A DNA stretch of 64,000 bases, taken from NCBI RefSeq assembly GCF_000745485.1, contig NZ_KN050693.1, positions 411,995-475,994 of the forward strand. The letters run 5' to 3'. Under the pieces are notes generated by a model. That model saw only the letters and a list, made by a program, of their open reading frames with translations, was not told the origin of the DNA and ran no database searches. This document shows positions 56,875 through 64,000 of the stretch, in pieces. Position 1 is the first letter of the stretch. Every line of letters begins with the position of its first letter. The translations under genes and the position numbers were made by a program. Origin of the DNA: Methanobacterium veterum. GTDB taxonomy: Archaea; Methanobacteriota; Methanobacteria; Methanobacteriales; Methanobacteriaceae.

Positions 56875-58482
56875 TTATTCTAATTTTTTCTCTTCCATAT
56901 TTTCTGTCTTTGTATCTTCTTTATAGTATTGGTCAAGTAATTTTTTTTCTTCTTCCATATTTGGAAACTTATAAAATACAATTGCAGCCCCAACTAAAAT
57001 GGCAATAATTCCTGCAAGATAGGCCCATCTGTCTCCGGCTAAAAATGAGGCTTTTGCTCCAGATATGATCTGGTCTGAATATTGGGGGTACTGTTGAGCG
57101 AGGGTGGTAGCGCTGGCAAATGATTTTTGGAGTGTTGTTTCCACGCTGGCTGAGATTTGTTGAGGGGCATTATTGATTTTTGCAGCAAATGCAGAAGCAT
57201 AGCCTGCTGTAAGTAGTGTACCGAAGATAGATGTCATAATTGCACCACCAAAATCACGCTGCAGGTCTGCTGTACCTGAGGCCATACCCACACGTTTAAC
57301 TGGAACGGATCCAGTAAGAGAATGGGATGCTGGAGTCCCTGCTAGTCCAACTCCAATTCCGACTAATGCATAAGCCATTCCGACTTTCCAGTAGGGTATG
57401 CCTTCGTTCCATAGTAATAACATGGTCAAGAATCCTAACAAACAGAATAAATAACCTGCAAGAAGCGTGAAACGGGACCCGTGTGATTCCACTAGCTTGG
57501 CAGACCTCGGTGCCACCAGGATCATGAGAATCGCTGCAGGTATAATTGAAAGTCCTGCATCAAAGGTGGAATAACCTAAAACATTCTGTAAAAACTGCTG
57601 TCCAATATACATAGCACCCATTAATGCTCCAAAAACAATTATCCCTGCACTTGCCGCTACCCAGAAAATCAGTCGGCTAGCGACTTTCAGATCATAAAGG
57701 GGATTAGGTATACTCCTCTGGTGTTTTATGAATAAAAATCCAATTATGGCTGCCATAATTATTAAAACAACTACGAAAGTCCTTATACTTGGTACTGGAG
57801 CAAAGTTAATAGCTAAAATTAATATTCCTATAAGAATAAGAGACATTAATCCTCCAAGGTTGTCCACTGGATTTTTTGTCTCATTTACATGGGATGGAAC
57901 GAACTTAATGGCCATAATTAATGATATTACTGCCAGAGGCAGTGTAATTAAAAATACAGATCCCCAATCATGGGATATAAGAAGATATCCTGAGAGAAGA
58001 GGCCCTAGAGCTGCAATAGCGGCGCCCACACCTGACCAAAGTGCAATAGATCTTGTCCGCTTAGGGCCTGACCACAATGCAGTTATTATTGCTAAAGTGG
58101 TTTGAAATGACATCCCTGCAGCTAAACCTCCCATTATACGGGCTAAAACCAGCACATCAACAGTTGGGGCAAAACCTGCAATTAAAGATGCAGGTATGGA
58201 TATGATAGTTCCTATTATAAGCATCATTTTTCTGCCGTAGTGGTCACCTAAAGCACCAAACCATAGTACTGAAGAAGCCAGGCCAAGTGAGAAGCCTACA
58301 GCTACCATATTAATCTGAACTTGCGAAGCATTAAAAGCTAAACCTATAGAAGGCAGAGCTACGTTAGCAACTGATAAATTTAAATTGGCTACTGCAGCTA
58401 CTAGAATAAGGGTGGCCAGAACTACCATTCCAGGTTCAGAATCTTTATTTTTTACTATTTCTGCATTCATTTTATCACTCAT
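56875..58482 (-). CDS. MFS transporter, DHA2 (14-helix) family
   Basis: A 535-residue drug:H+ antiporter-type protein with 14 predicted helices: NLNLSVANVALPSIGLAFNAS (D1-like motif), LWFGALGDHYGRKMMLIIG (motif A) and LARIMGGLAAGMSFQTTLAIITALW. The extra pair of helices and the C-terminal soluble tail are typical of DHA2 exporters. It probably exports hydrophobic or cationic compounds. Same strand and 16 bases before the antiporter gene, so likely co-transcribed. Confidence 0.9.
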   Translation of the reverse strand: MSDKMNAEIVKNKDSEPGMVVLATLILVAAVANLNLSVANVALPSIGLAFNASQVQINMVAVGFSLGLASSVLWFGALGDHYGRKMMLIIGTIISIPASLIAGFAPTVDVLVLARIMGGLAAGMSFQTTLAIITALWSGPKRTRSIALWSGVGAAIAALGPLLSGYLLISHDWGSVFLITLPLAVISLIMAIKFVPSHVNETKNPVDNLGGLMSLILIGILILAINFAPVPSIRTFVVVLIIMAAIIGFLFIKHQRSIPNPLYDLKVASRLIFWVAASAGIIVFGALMGAMYIGQQFLQNVLGYSTFDAGLSIIPAAILMILVAPRSAKLVESHGSRFTLLAGYLFCLLGFLTMLLLWNEGIPYWKVGMAYALVGIGVGLAGTPASHSLTGSVPVKRVGMASGTADLQRDFGGAIMTSIFGTLLTAGYASAFAAKINNAPQQISASVETTLQKSFASATTLAQQYPQYSDQIISGAKASFLAGDRWAYLAGIIAILVGAAIVFYKFPNMEEEKKLLDQYYKEDTKTENMEEKKLE

Positions 58483-58994
58483 TACCTTAGCGTTACAGCA
58501 TCTTATTTGATTTAAAAATTACAGGCATAATTATCTGGAAAAACAAGTAAATCAAATTTTATTATATTTTGTGTGATTAAAGAGGATAATTTTGAATTAA
58601 AATCCACATAAACCCTTAAAATCATTAAAAACAAAGCATTAGCTAACATAAAAATTGACAATAATTCGTTGAAGATTAATTTAAAATTTCTCTCCATAAT
58701 ATCATCATTTATTTTGATAATATTAATTATTACCTTCAAATTATTTAAATATTAGCTATCTGCCAATTCTAGTGAAATACCATGTTTCGTATTGTTTTTT
58801 AGCAATGGTTTAGCGAGGGGTGATGAAATCAATGATAATTTTTAAAACTTAAAAAATAGTGAATTAATTGAAAAGAATGTGTTGCTTAAAATAGTATAAA
58901 ATGCGTTGGTAGAAATCTTTATTTTGATATATACTGTGAAATAATTAATTAAAATAAAATTAAAAAAGTTAAAGGATTGTAAAATCCTTTTTCA
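58483..58994. other. Intergenic region upstream of MFS gene
   Basis: AT-rich. A minus-strand ORF of up to 75 codons (58512-58739) with one hydrophobic segment is possible but unsupported by a clear ribosome site or family. No repeats, RNA or operators that I can defend. Confidence 0.4.
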
Positions 58995-60278
58995 TTATCT
59001 CATGAATGATTTGATTAGAGTACTTCTAAACAGAACCAGGAGTACCAGTATTAAACCGATTGCAGTTTGGATATTTCCAATTAAGTCTAAAAGTGAAGAA
59101 CTTATTGGTAAATTCCATGGTGGGGAAGACCTGTCGTTACCGAGAGGTTTGTAATAGACTCCTACTGCCCTTGAACTTGACTTGACGTTGATATCTTTAG
59201 GTTCTACATGGTTAACGCCTACAATAGTTCCACTGTCTATTGCTGTATTGATTCTGTTTGCTATTTGAACGTTATCGTAACCATATTTCTTTACAGTTGC
59301 AGCTACAATTTCTTGTGTAGTTTCTGAAATACCTATATCGTCACTTCCATAAACAGAAACCTGTACGGTTTGCCCTGTAACTGTAATGGCATTTATAAGT
59401 GCTTCATAAGCATACTCTATCTTGAGTGGTGAACCATCATATGGATCGGTTTGGTATTGCTCTGCTGCGGGATAACCTATACTCCATCCGTCGCTGGATG
59501 TACTTATTTTAGCATAGGGAGTGTTCATAGCATAACCGGTTGTGTTTAACTGAGCTGGAGTGAACATGTCTCCAGTTGTGATTCCTGAAACAAGGTTAAC
59601 TCCACCACCACCGTACTTTTCACCGGAATCATTTGCTACTTCTCCAAATGCTTGTCCCAGTATGTAAGTTGCAGAATAACCGTCTCTTATCATTTTACCC
59701 ATGTTTACTGCAGTTTCCTGACGTACTTTAGAAGCTGTTCCATACATCGGGTTACCTTCGGTGTTTCTTAAGTGAATAATAGCTCCTCTTGTCCCTGCAG
59801 GTAAAACTGCGGTTCCATCTGATGAGTGAGGTGTTACTGTAATGGTCCCATTATTTGACACAGTAACCACGTAAACGTCGTATGATCCTCCTACTGCCGC
59901 ACCTTTAGTAGCGGTTCCAACCAGGACCCTGATTCCACTGTATGAATTTGCGAGGTTCGCTGCTGCTTGTGGGGAAGCTCCAGCTTCCATAGCTTTTACA
60001 GATGCAACAATAGCCTGCAGCCTGGGTGTAGATGACCCTTCACCCCCGGAGAGTATAGCAAAATGGCCGCTTGATGAGGATAAGAAAGTTGACTGAAACA
60101 TGTTGTTCTGGAATGACATACTCCCTGCTGCTGCGCCATTTGGATCCTTTCCTGTAGGGTCTGTTATAACGATTATGTTACAGGTTGCTGCAGCAGGTCC
60201 AATAATCATTGCAACTGTGATTAGGAATACTAATATTCCTTTTACATATTTTCCTTGAAGTCTTTGCGGAATTTTCAT
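58995..60278 (-). CDS. Secreted, C-terminally anchored protein of the pseudomurein region
   Basis: A 427-residue protein with a signal peptide (residues 14-34, ILVFLITVAMIIGPAAAT) and a C-terminal membrane helix followed by a basic end (FRSTLIKSFMR). The mature part is Gly/Ser/Thr-rich with repeated GGG and STSSDG turns. I know homologues only from Methanobacteriales next to Mur-ligase genes, with no assigned function. It starts 6 bases after the next gene's stop, so the two are an operon and probably act together outside the membrane. Confidence 0.7.
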   Translation of the reverse strand: MKIPQRLQGKYVKGILVFLITVAMIIGPAAATCNIIVITDPTGKDPNGAAAGSMSFQNNMFQSTFLSSSSGHFAILSGGEGSSTPRLQAIVASVKAMEAGASPQAAANLANSYSGIRVLVGTATKGAAVGGSYDVYVVTVSNNGTITVTPHSSDGTAVLPAGTRGAIIHLRNTEGNPMYGTASKVRQETAVNMGKMIRDGYSATYILGQAFGEVANDSGEKYGGGGVNLVSGITTGDMFTPAQLNTTGYAMNTPYAKISTSSDGWSIGYPAAEQYQTDPYDGSPLKIEYAYEALINAITVTGQTVQVSVYGSDDIGISETTQEIVAATVKKYGYDNVQIANRINTAIDSGTIVGVNHVEPKDINVKSSSRAVGVYYKPLGNDRSSPPWNLPISSSLLDLIGNIQTAIGLILVLLVLFRSTLIKSFMR

Positions 60279-60284
60279 ATATTT

Positions 60285-60743
60285 TTACCCCGTTGTGTAT
60301 GAACTTGTAGTACTTGACGTTGTATTTACTACTACCTGTGACCAGTCTTCAACAACAGTTACTGTGACACTTCCTGTTGTGCTGTCTACTTTAACATCTG
60401 CAGCTACTATAGGTGTTAGTCTTGTACCGGGAATGGTCGTCAACGTTGCAAATTGCTGGGCATTATTTATTGCTTCATTTAAAGGCAATTCTCGTTTGTC
60501 TGTAATTAATGTACTTCCGTTGATGTAACTTCCTGGCCTTAAACCTGATGCATATATATTAGCTCGAATAGAATCAGTTGGTACGAGATTATTTCCTTTT
60601 ATCATGACTCCAGATATGGGTATTCCCTGATCTGTAGCAGGAGATTCGGCAAACGCCATATAACTCATGACCCTCCCTGATACTATTAATAAAAATGCGA
60701 GTGTTAAAATGATTATAGTATCTCTTCTTACTTTTATGAACAT
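60285..60743 (-). CDS. Membrane-anchored extracytoplasmic protein
   Basis: A 152-residue protein with an N-terminal membrane anchor (residues 10-28, IIILTLAFLLIVSGRVMSY) and an outer beta-rich domain ending in a Thr/Ser tail (VVNTTSSTTSSYTTG). GGTGATGAA precedes the ATG. It is in operon with the secreted protein downstream (6-base gap) and 75 bases after the Mur ligase. A partner role in cell-wall assembly is inference from context. Confidence 0.7.
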   Translation of the reverse strand: MFIKVRRDTIIILTLAFLLIVSGRVMSYMAFAESPATDQGIPISGVMIKGNNLVPTDSIRANIYASGLRPGSYINGSTLITDKRELPLNEAINNAQQFATLTTIPGTRLTPIVAADVKVDSTTGSVTVTVVEDWSQVVVNTTSSTTSSYTTG

Positions 60744-60818
60744 TTCATCACCAAGTGTGAATATGAATTTGAATTATATAATATGAATTTCTGTTAACTT
60801 AAGACTTGCTAAAAAATT

Positions 60819-62234
60819 TCATAGAATTTTGTTTAAAAGTTCACTTGCAGGATCCATGCCCTGCGCACCAATTAATAAAATTGTGTTTTTGTTATGTGAT
60901 AATTTAAGTACATTTTTCAATGCATCATATAGTTTCTCATTAAAGATATATGTTATTTTTTCCTTTTCAAGTGCATCTATAAATACTTTTTTTTCATTAT
61001 CTGTTACTGTGTTTAAATGATCCACCACGTCAGTGCTGCTTGTTATAATCAATTTATATGGGATATTTTGAAGTCCCTTAGCAATGGCTTCCGCGTTTGC
61101 CTGATTAATACTTTCTCCTCTTGATCCCCTGATAGCTGAAACCACGAAGAGGGTTCCATTCCCAATTAGAGCAGCATTTTGTATTGTAGCAAGAATCCCA
61201 TCTGGATTATGTGCAAAGTCATCTATTATACAGGGATCATTGTGTAGTATTGTAAATCTCCTTTTTAATGCTTTATATGATGAAATCGAGTTTTTAATGG
61301 TTTCGAGATCAATATTTAAAGCTATAGCTGCGCCTGCAGCAGCCATAGTGTTCTGGACAAAATGGCGGCTTTTAAATGGTAAATCATCAATTTTAATTAA
61401 AATATTATCTTTATATGTTATTCCAGTACTTTCAAATTTAATATCTGCATTATCCCCGAAAAATAAGACTTTTCCATAGTTTGAAGTTAAATCTTTCATT
61501 TTTAAAACAAGTGGATCCTCATAGTTCAATATTAAAGTCCCATTCTCTTTTATGCCTTTAACTGCACCTGAGGTTTCATTAAATGTTTCTTCAATAGAAT
61601 TTACGAGACCTATATGATCTAGAGCTACATTGGTTACAATCACTACATCTGGATTGATTGCTGACGTCATTAGGTATGCATGGTCTTTCATAATATCTCC
61701 GAGCCAGCCTTGAACCTCAGAGACTTCTATCACTGCAGCCTCGATAGGAGCATCGAATTCTGCGATTTGCTTTGCAACCATCGGATCTATAAGTGTATTG
61801 AATTCAGATTCAGAATCAGTGTTTGTATATGTGCTGTAACCCGCTTCCTTTAGAATATGGTAAATCATATGGGTAGTTGTGGACTTTCCGTTAGTTCCAG
61901 TTACTACAACACGTAAAGAATTCTTTGCAAATGTTTCGAGGGCCCAGTTAATAGCAAAAGCATTGGCCAGTTCTATTTTTTCTGTTACTATAAAAGGTAG
62001 TTCCAGCTCTTCTGCAGTTTTTACTGCACTGCCTTTAGGGTTTTGAGTTATTATACATGAAACACCTTTTTGAGCTGCAATTTTTACCCCGGTTTCATCT
62101 ATCCAGTGTCTTATTACTGCATCTCCCTTTTGAGCGTCCTTTAAAATATTAAAAATTCCGTCCATATTTTTATCAGGGCCTGTTAGTACTCCTTCTACTT
62201 TTTCTGCAATAATCGATGTTGTAAGTTCTTTCAT
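60819..62234 (-). CDS. Mur ligase family protein of pseudomurein synthesis
   Basis: A 471-residue ATP-dependent amide ligase of the MurC/D/E/F superfamily. The P-loop is VTGTNGKSTTTHMIY near 115; other signatures are the Glu-rich VIEVSEVQG, the SAINPDVVIVTNVALDHIG segment and the C-terminal SAIRGSRGESINQANAEAIA with DDFAHNPDG. In pseudomurein-containing methanogens such enzymes add amino acids to the peptide part of the wall precursor. Which residue is added cannot be read. Followed by two extracytoplasmic proteins and preceded by hairpin array 2 and an MraY-like gene. Confidence 0.88.
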   Translation of the reverse strand: MKELTTSIIAEKVEGVLTGPDKNMDGIFNILKDAQKGDAVIRHWIDETGVKIAAQKGVSCIITQNPKGSAVKTAEELELPFIVTEKIELANAFAINWALETFAKNSLRVVVTGTNGKSTTTHMIYHILKEAGYSTYTNTDSESEFNTLIDPMVAKQIAEFDAPIEAAVIEVSEVQGWLGDIMKDHAYLMTSAINPDVVIVTNVALDHIGLVNSIEETFNETSGAVKGIKENGTLILNYEDPLVLKMKDLTSNYGKVLFFGDNADIKFESTGITYKDNILIKIDDLPFKSRHFVQNTMAAAGAAIALNIDLETIKNSISSYKALKRRFTILHNDPCIIDDFAHNPDGILATIQNAALIGNGTLFVVSAIRGSRGESINQANAEAIAKGLQNIPYKLIITSSTDVVDHLNTVTDNEKKVFIDALEKEKITYIFNEKLYDALKNVLKLSHNKNTILLIGAQGMDPASELLNKIL

Positions 62235-62323
62235 TTTTTCACGATTTGTAATCTAATAATTTTAAATATGGTCTAATTAATGTGGTGTTAAAATTCTAGA
62301 TAAGTATTTTGCTCAAAAAATCT

Positions 62324-62562
62324 GTCAAAATTGAAAATTTTGACGTTTGCAAATCGAAGCTTACAAACACGAAGCATTCGAAAATTGAAAATTTTCGATG
62401 CGTCAAACACCTCGTGTTTGACAGTGTTTGTGCCCCAAAATTCGAAGAATTTTGAGGGATTTGCAACTGCAAAAAAATAAAATTTTTTTGCACGCCACAA
62501 AAAACAAAGTTTTTTGTTGGCTTTTGATTTTTTGGCCCCCCCAAACACATTGTGTTTGAGGG
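62324..62562. repeat. Hairpin array 2: eight hairpins with mostly three-base loops
   Basis: Units: 62324-62344 loop GAA; 62345-62368 degenerate; 62378-62398 GAA; 62402-62422 CTC; 62436-62454 GAA; 62469-62491 AAA; 62498-62516 AAA; 62542-62558 ATT. Stems are 7-10 bp with an A-rich 5' arm. Clamps with one bulged base: GCA/TGC around the third, CCC/GGG with a bulged A around the fifth and eighth, GCCA/TGGC with a bulged T around the seventh. Outer arms ACAAACAC and GTGTTTGT (62363-62370, 62424-62431) enclose units 3-4. It lies between the MraY-like stop and the Mur ligase start, both on the minus strand. Confidence 0.9.
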
Positions 62563-62603
62563 TCCCTATTCTAACCCTATTTCAAAAAAATGTAAAAAAA
62601 TAT

Positions 62604-63683
62604 TTAAATTATAAATGCATGGTAGAAATAAAGTGCTAGAATACATATTATGAGGGTAATTCCCCAGTAAAGAAGCACTATTTTCTTTTCTGAAAGTCCT
62701 TTATAATTTAAAGTATGGTGTAATGGTTCTACTGGCAGGTTTATAATATGGGCACGGTGTAAAAGGCTCACTATAACTGAAATTATAGGAATAGCAAGTG
62801 CAATCAGTGCAAAGTATAATACATTGCCTAAAAATGCTGCTGTAATGTAACCTGCCCCTAGTGCGAAAGAACCAGTATCTCCCATAAATATGCTGGCAGG
62901 GTACCTATTTAGAGCGAGGAAACCAAATGAAACTCCAGCAAGTGCTATGAATGGAAGTGCACCATCTACGTTGTTGGTTGTAATGGCAAAAATTGCACAG
63001 GCAGAAGATGCTATTGCAAGTATTCCTGCTGCAAGACCGTCCATACCATCAATAAGGTTTACTGCATTTATAGCTCCAACTATACCAAATATTACAACGG
63101 GTATTATAAAATAGCCGATATCAATTCCGAGTACTGAGGAACTAACGGCTCCTGAGCCTAATAAAAATAATGAAATTATAATTTGGGCAATTATTTTTTC
63201 ACTTTCTTCTACTTCACTTTTAATGGGGGCTTCACCAACTATTTCAACTTTCTTCTCAGCTAAATATTTCACTAGGTCTTTTTTGGCTTTTTCAGTTGCG
63301 ACTCGTGCTTCTTCCCCTGGTTTAAGCATTAATCTTCCCATTTCTATTGGGGTGGAGTATATATTTCGAACCTTCTTTTGAATTTCTTTGGTTTTAAGTC
63401 CAAGTAAATCATCTAAAAGTCCTATAATTCCTGCAGTTGCCATTATAATGGCCACTATCATTAAGTATCTATTTGTAAAATAGATCGACGAAGTAAGGAG
63501 AATACCCAGTAAAATTGCAAGCCCTCCCATTGTAGGGGTCCCTGCTTTATGGCTGTGTTCGGTTACAATAGGTTTATCTGTTACATTAGCTTCTATCAAT
63601 ACTCTTTTTATGACTATTGTAAAGAATATTGTTGATAATAATGCAATAATGAATATTAAAATGTCTATCTGGAAATTATTCAA
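62604..63683 (-). CDS. MraY-like phospho-glycosyltransferase
   Basis: A 359-residue polyprenyl-phosphate sugar-phosphate transferase (glycosyltransferase family 4) with about ten helices. Conserved sequences are GTPTMGGLAILLG near 48, GLLDDLLGLKTKE (Asp pair), AVNLIDGMDGLAAG and FMGDTGSFALGAGY, plus HHTLNYKG (His-rich cytosolic loop). It likely attaches the first sugar of the pseudomurein unit to a lipid carrier. A charged insert of about 60 residues (PIEMGRLMLKPGEEARVATEKAKKDL...) replaces a cytosolic loop. TTG start with GGTGG upstream. Confidence 0.9.
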   Translation of the reverse strand: MNNFQIDILIFIIALLSTIFFTIVIKRVLIEANVTDKPIVTEHSHKAGTPTMGGLAILLGILLTSSIYFTNRYLMIVAIIMATAGIIGLLDDLLGLKTKEIQKKVRNIYSTPIEMGRLMLKPGEEARVATEKAKKDLVKYLAEKKVEIVGEAPIKSEVEESEKIIAQIIISLFLLGSGAVSSSVLGIDIGYFIIPVVIFGIVGAINAVNLIDGMDGLAAGILAIASSACAIFAITTNNVDGALPFIALAGVSFGFLALNRYPASIFMGDTGSFALGAGYITAAFLGNVLYFALIALAIPIISVIVSLLHRAHIINLPVEPLHHTLNYKGLSEKKIVLLYWGITLIICILALYFYHAFII

Positions 63684-63788
63684 CTTACCACCTTATATTA
63701 AATTTATTATATTATTATTACTAATCCTGACTTTTTTATGTTTATTATATTTATTTATTAAAATTTAATTTTTTGTTTTTGACAATAA

Positions 63789-63995
63789 TTATTTACGAAA
63801 TTTGTTATAATCCACATTTAACATTTTTGCGGTTTCATATGCTTTTTGTGCATTTTCAGCGCGTATAGTTATACGTTGAAAATTTTGAGGGCCGTGAATT
63901 ACCCAGCAATTTTTATTTTCAAAATCTCTGAATTTATAGTTGTTCCTATCTGTTTTGTAGTCACCTACAGGTATCTCAAGTGCGTAGTATTGCAT
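63789..63995 (-). CDS. Small protein of unknown function (68 aa)
   Basis: MQYYALEIPVGDYKTDRNNYKFRDFENKNCW...: a soluble alpha/beta protein with no recognised motif, ending in AYETAKMLNVDYNKFRK. The start has GGATC upstream, but only five bases of context remain before the window edge, so a longer frame cannot be excluded. Same strand as the MraY-like gene. Confidence 0.55.
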   Translation of the reverse strand: MQYYALEIPVGDYKTDRNNYKFRDFENKNCWVIHGPQNFQRITIRAENAQKAYETAKMLNVDYNKFRK

Positions 63996-64000
63996 GATCC

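Noticed and set aside
58512..58739. 75-codon minus-strand ORF with a hydrophobic segment
   Set aside because: No convincing ribosome binding site, no recognised family, and base composition like the surrounding non-coding DNA.
62288..62550. Two overlapping minus-strand ORFs of 84-86 codons
   Set aside because: Both are open only because hairpin array 2 lacks stop codons in its stems; two frames being open at once argues against coding.
1..64000. tRNA, rRNA, insertion sequence or prophage genes
   Set aside because: Intergenic regions were read for T-loop-like GGTTCRA sequences, terminal inverted repeats with transposase ORFs, integrases and phage structural genes; none was convincing.

Overview
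The window looks like a chromosomal segment of a mesophilic hydrogenotrophic methanogen of the order Methanobacteriales, most likely Methanobacterium or a close relative. The evidence is the set of archaeal core genes (proteasome-activating nucleotidase, aMBF1, Cgi121, split GMP synthase, geranylgeranyl reductase), methanogen-restricted families (DUF356, UPF0280, UPF0282), citramalate synthase of the Methanocaldococcus CimA type, MraY-like and Mur-ligase-like genes of the kind used for pseudomurein, low-GC DNA with very AT-rich intergenic regions, and GGTGATC/GGAGG-type ribosome binding sites, often in front of TTG or GTG starts.

Layout. 0-4.8 kb: metal homeostasis. A truncated Cd/Zn-type P-ATPase with a Cys-rich N-terminus and its CadC-type repressor each have a matching 20-bp operator. 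They are followed by feoA-feoB and a newly noticed 46-residue Cys-rich gene. The feo promoter carries DtxR-like TTAGG/CCTAA operators, and the whole promoter is duplicated 390 bp away. 4.8-12.9 kb: methyltransferase, FAD oxidoreductase, adenine deaminase, UPF0282 hydrolase, a REC-histidine kinase, a DUF447 protein and guaAA. 12.9-19.7 kb: a surface-glycan/membrane block (UDP-galactopyranose-mutase-like flavoprotein, GtrA, DUF2142, TPR protein) that separates guaAA from guaAB and contains a 440-bp array of 14 hairpins. 19.9-35.6 kb: guaAB followed by accessory genes: MarR/GNAT, a PadR-flavodoxin/ferredoxin-lactamase-methyltransferase operon, a HEAT-repeat/cupin operon, esterases, a second PadR and the DNA-repair protein NreA. 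35.7-42.6 kb: an adhesin-like protein, GyrI-like proteins including a GyrI-TrmO fusion, a DegT-type PLP protein and the KEOPS subunit Cgi121. 42.7-50.5 kb: housekeeping genes (cimA, tRNA G10 methylase, GGR, PH-domain protein, UPF0280, aMBF1, PAN) and a box C/D sRNA just after PAN. 50.7-58.5 kb: membrane proteins, several frameshifted or decayed, plus antiporter and MFS transporter. 59-64 kb: a probable pseudomurein region (two secreted proteins, a Mur ligase, a second hairpin array, an MraY-like transferase).

Most unusual structure. Two intergenic islands (15724-16162 and 62324-62562) are made almost entirely of short hairpins with 7-10-bp A-rich/T-rich stems, three-base loops and often a GC clamp set off by one bulged base. 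The same stem recurs with different loops. I know of no named element matching this. A second recurrent oddity is degenerate duplication of gene 3' ends directly downstream of the intact gene (gtrA, cgi121, a 50-residue membrane protein). Several frameshifts in this window are single-base contractions of homopolymer runs, so sequencing error must be excluded before calling them pseudogenes. No tRNA, rRNA, CRISPR array, insertion sequence or prophage was seen.
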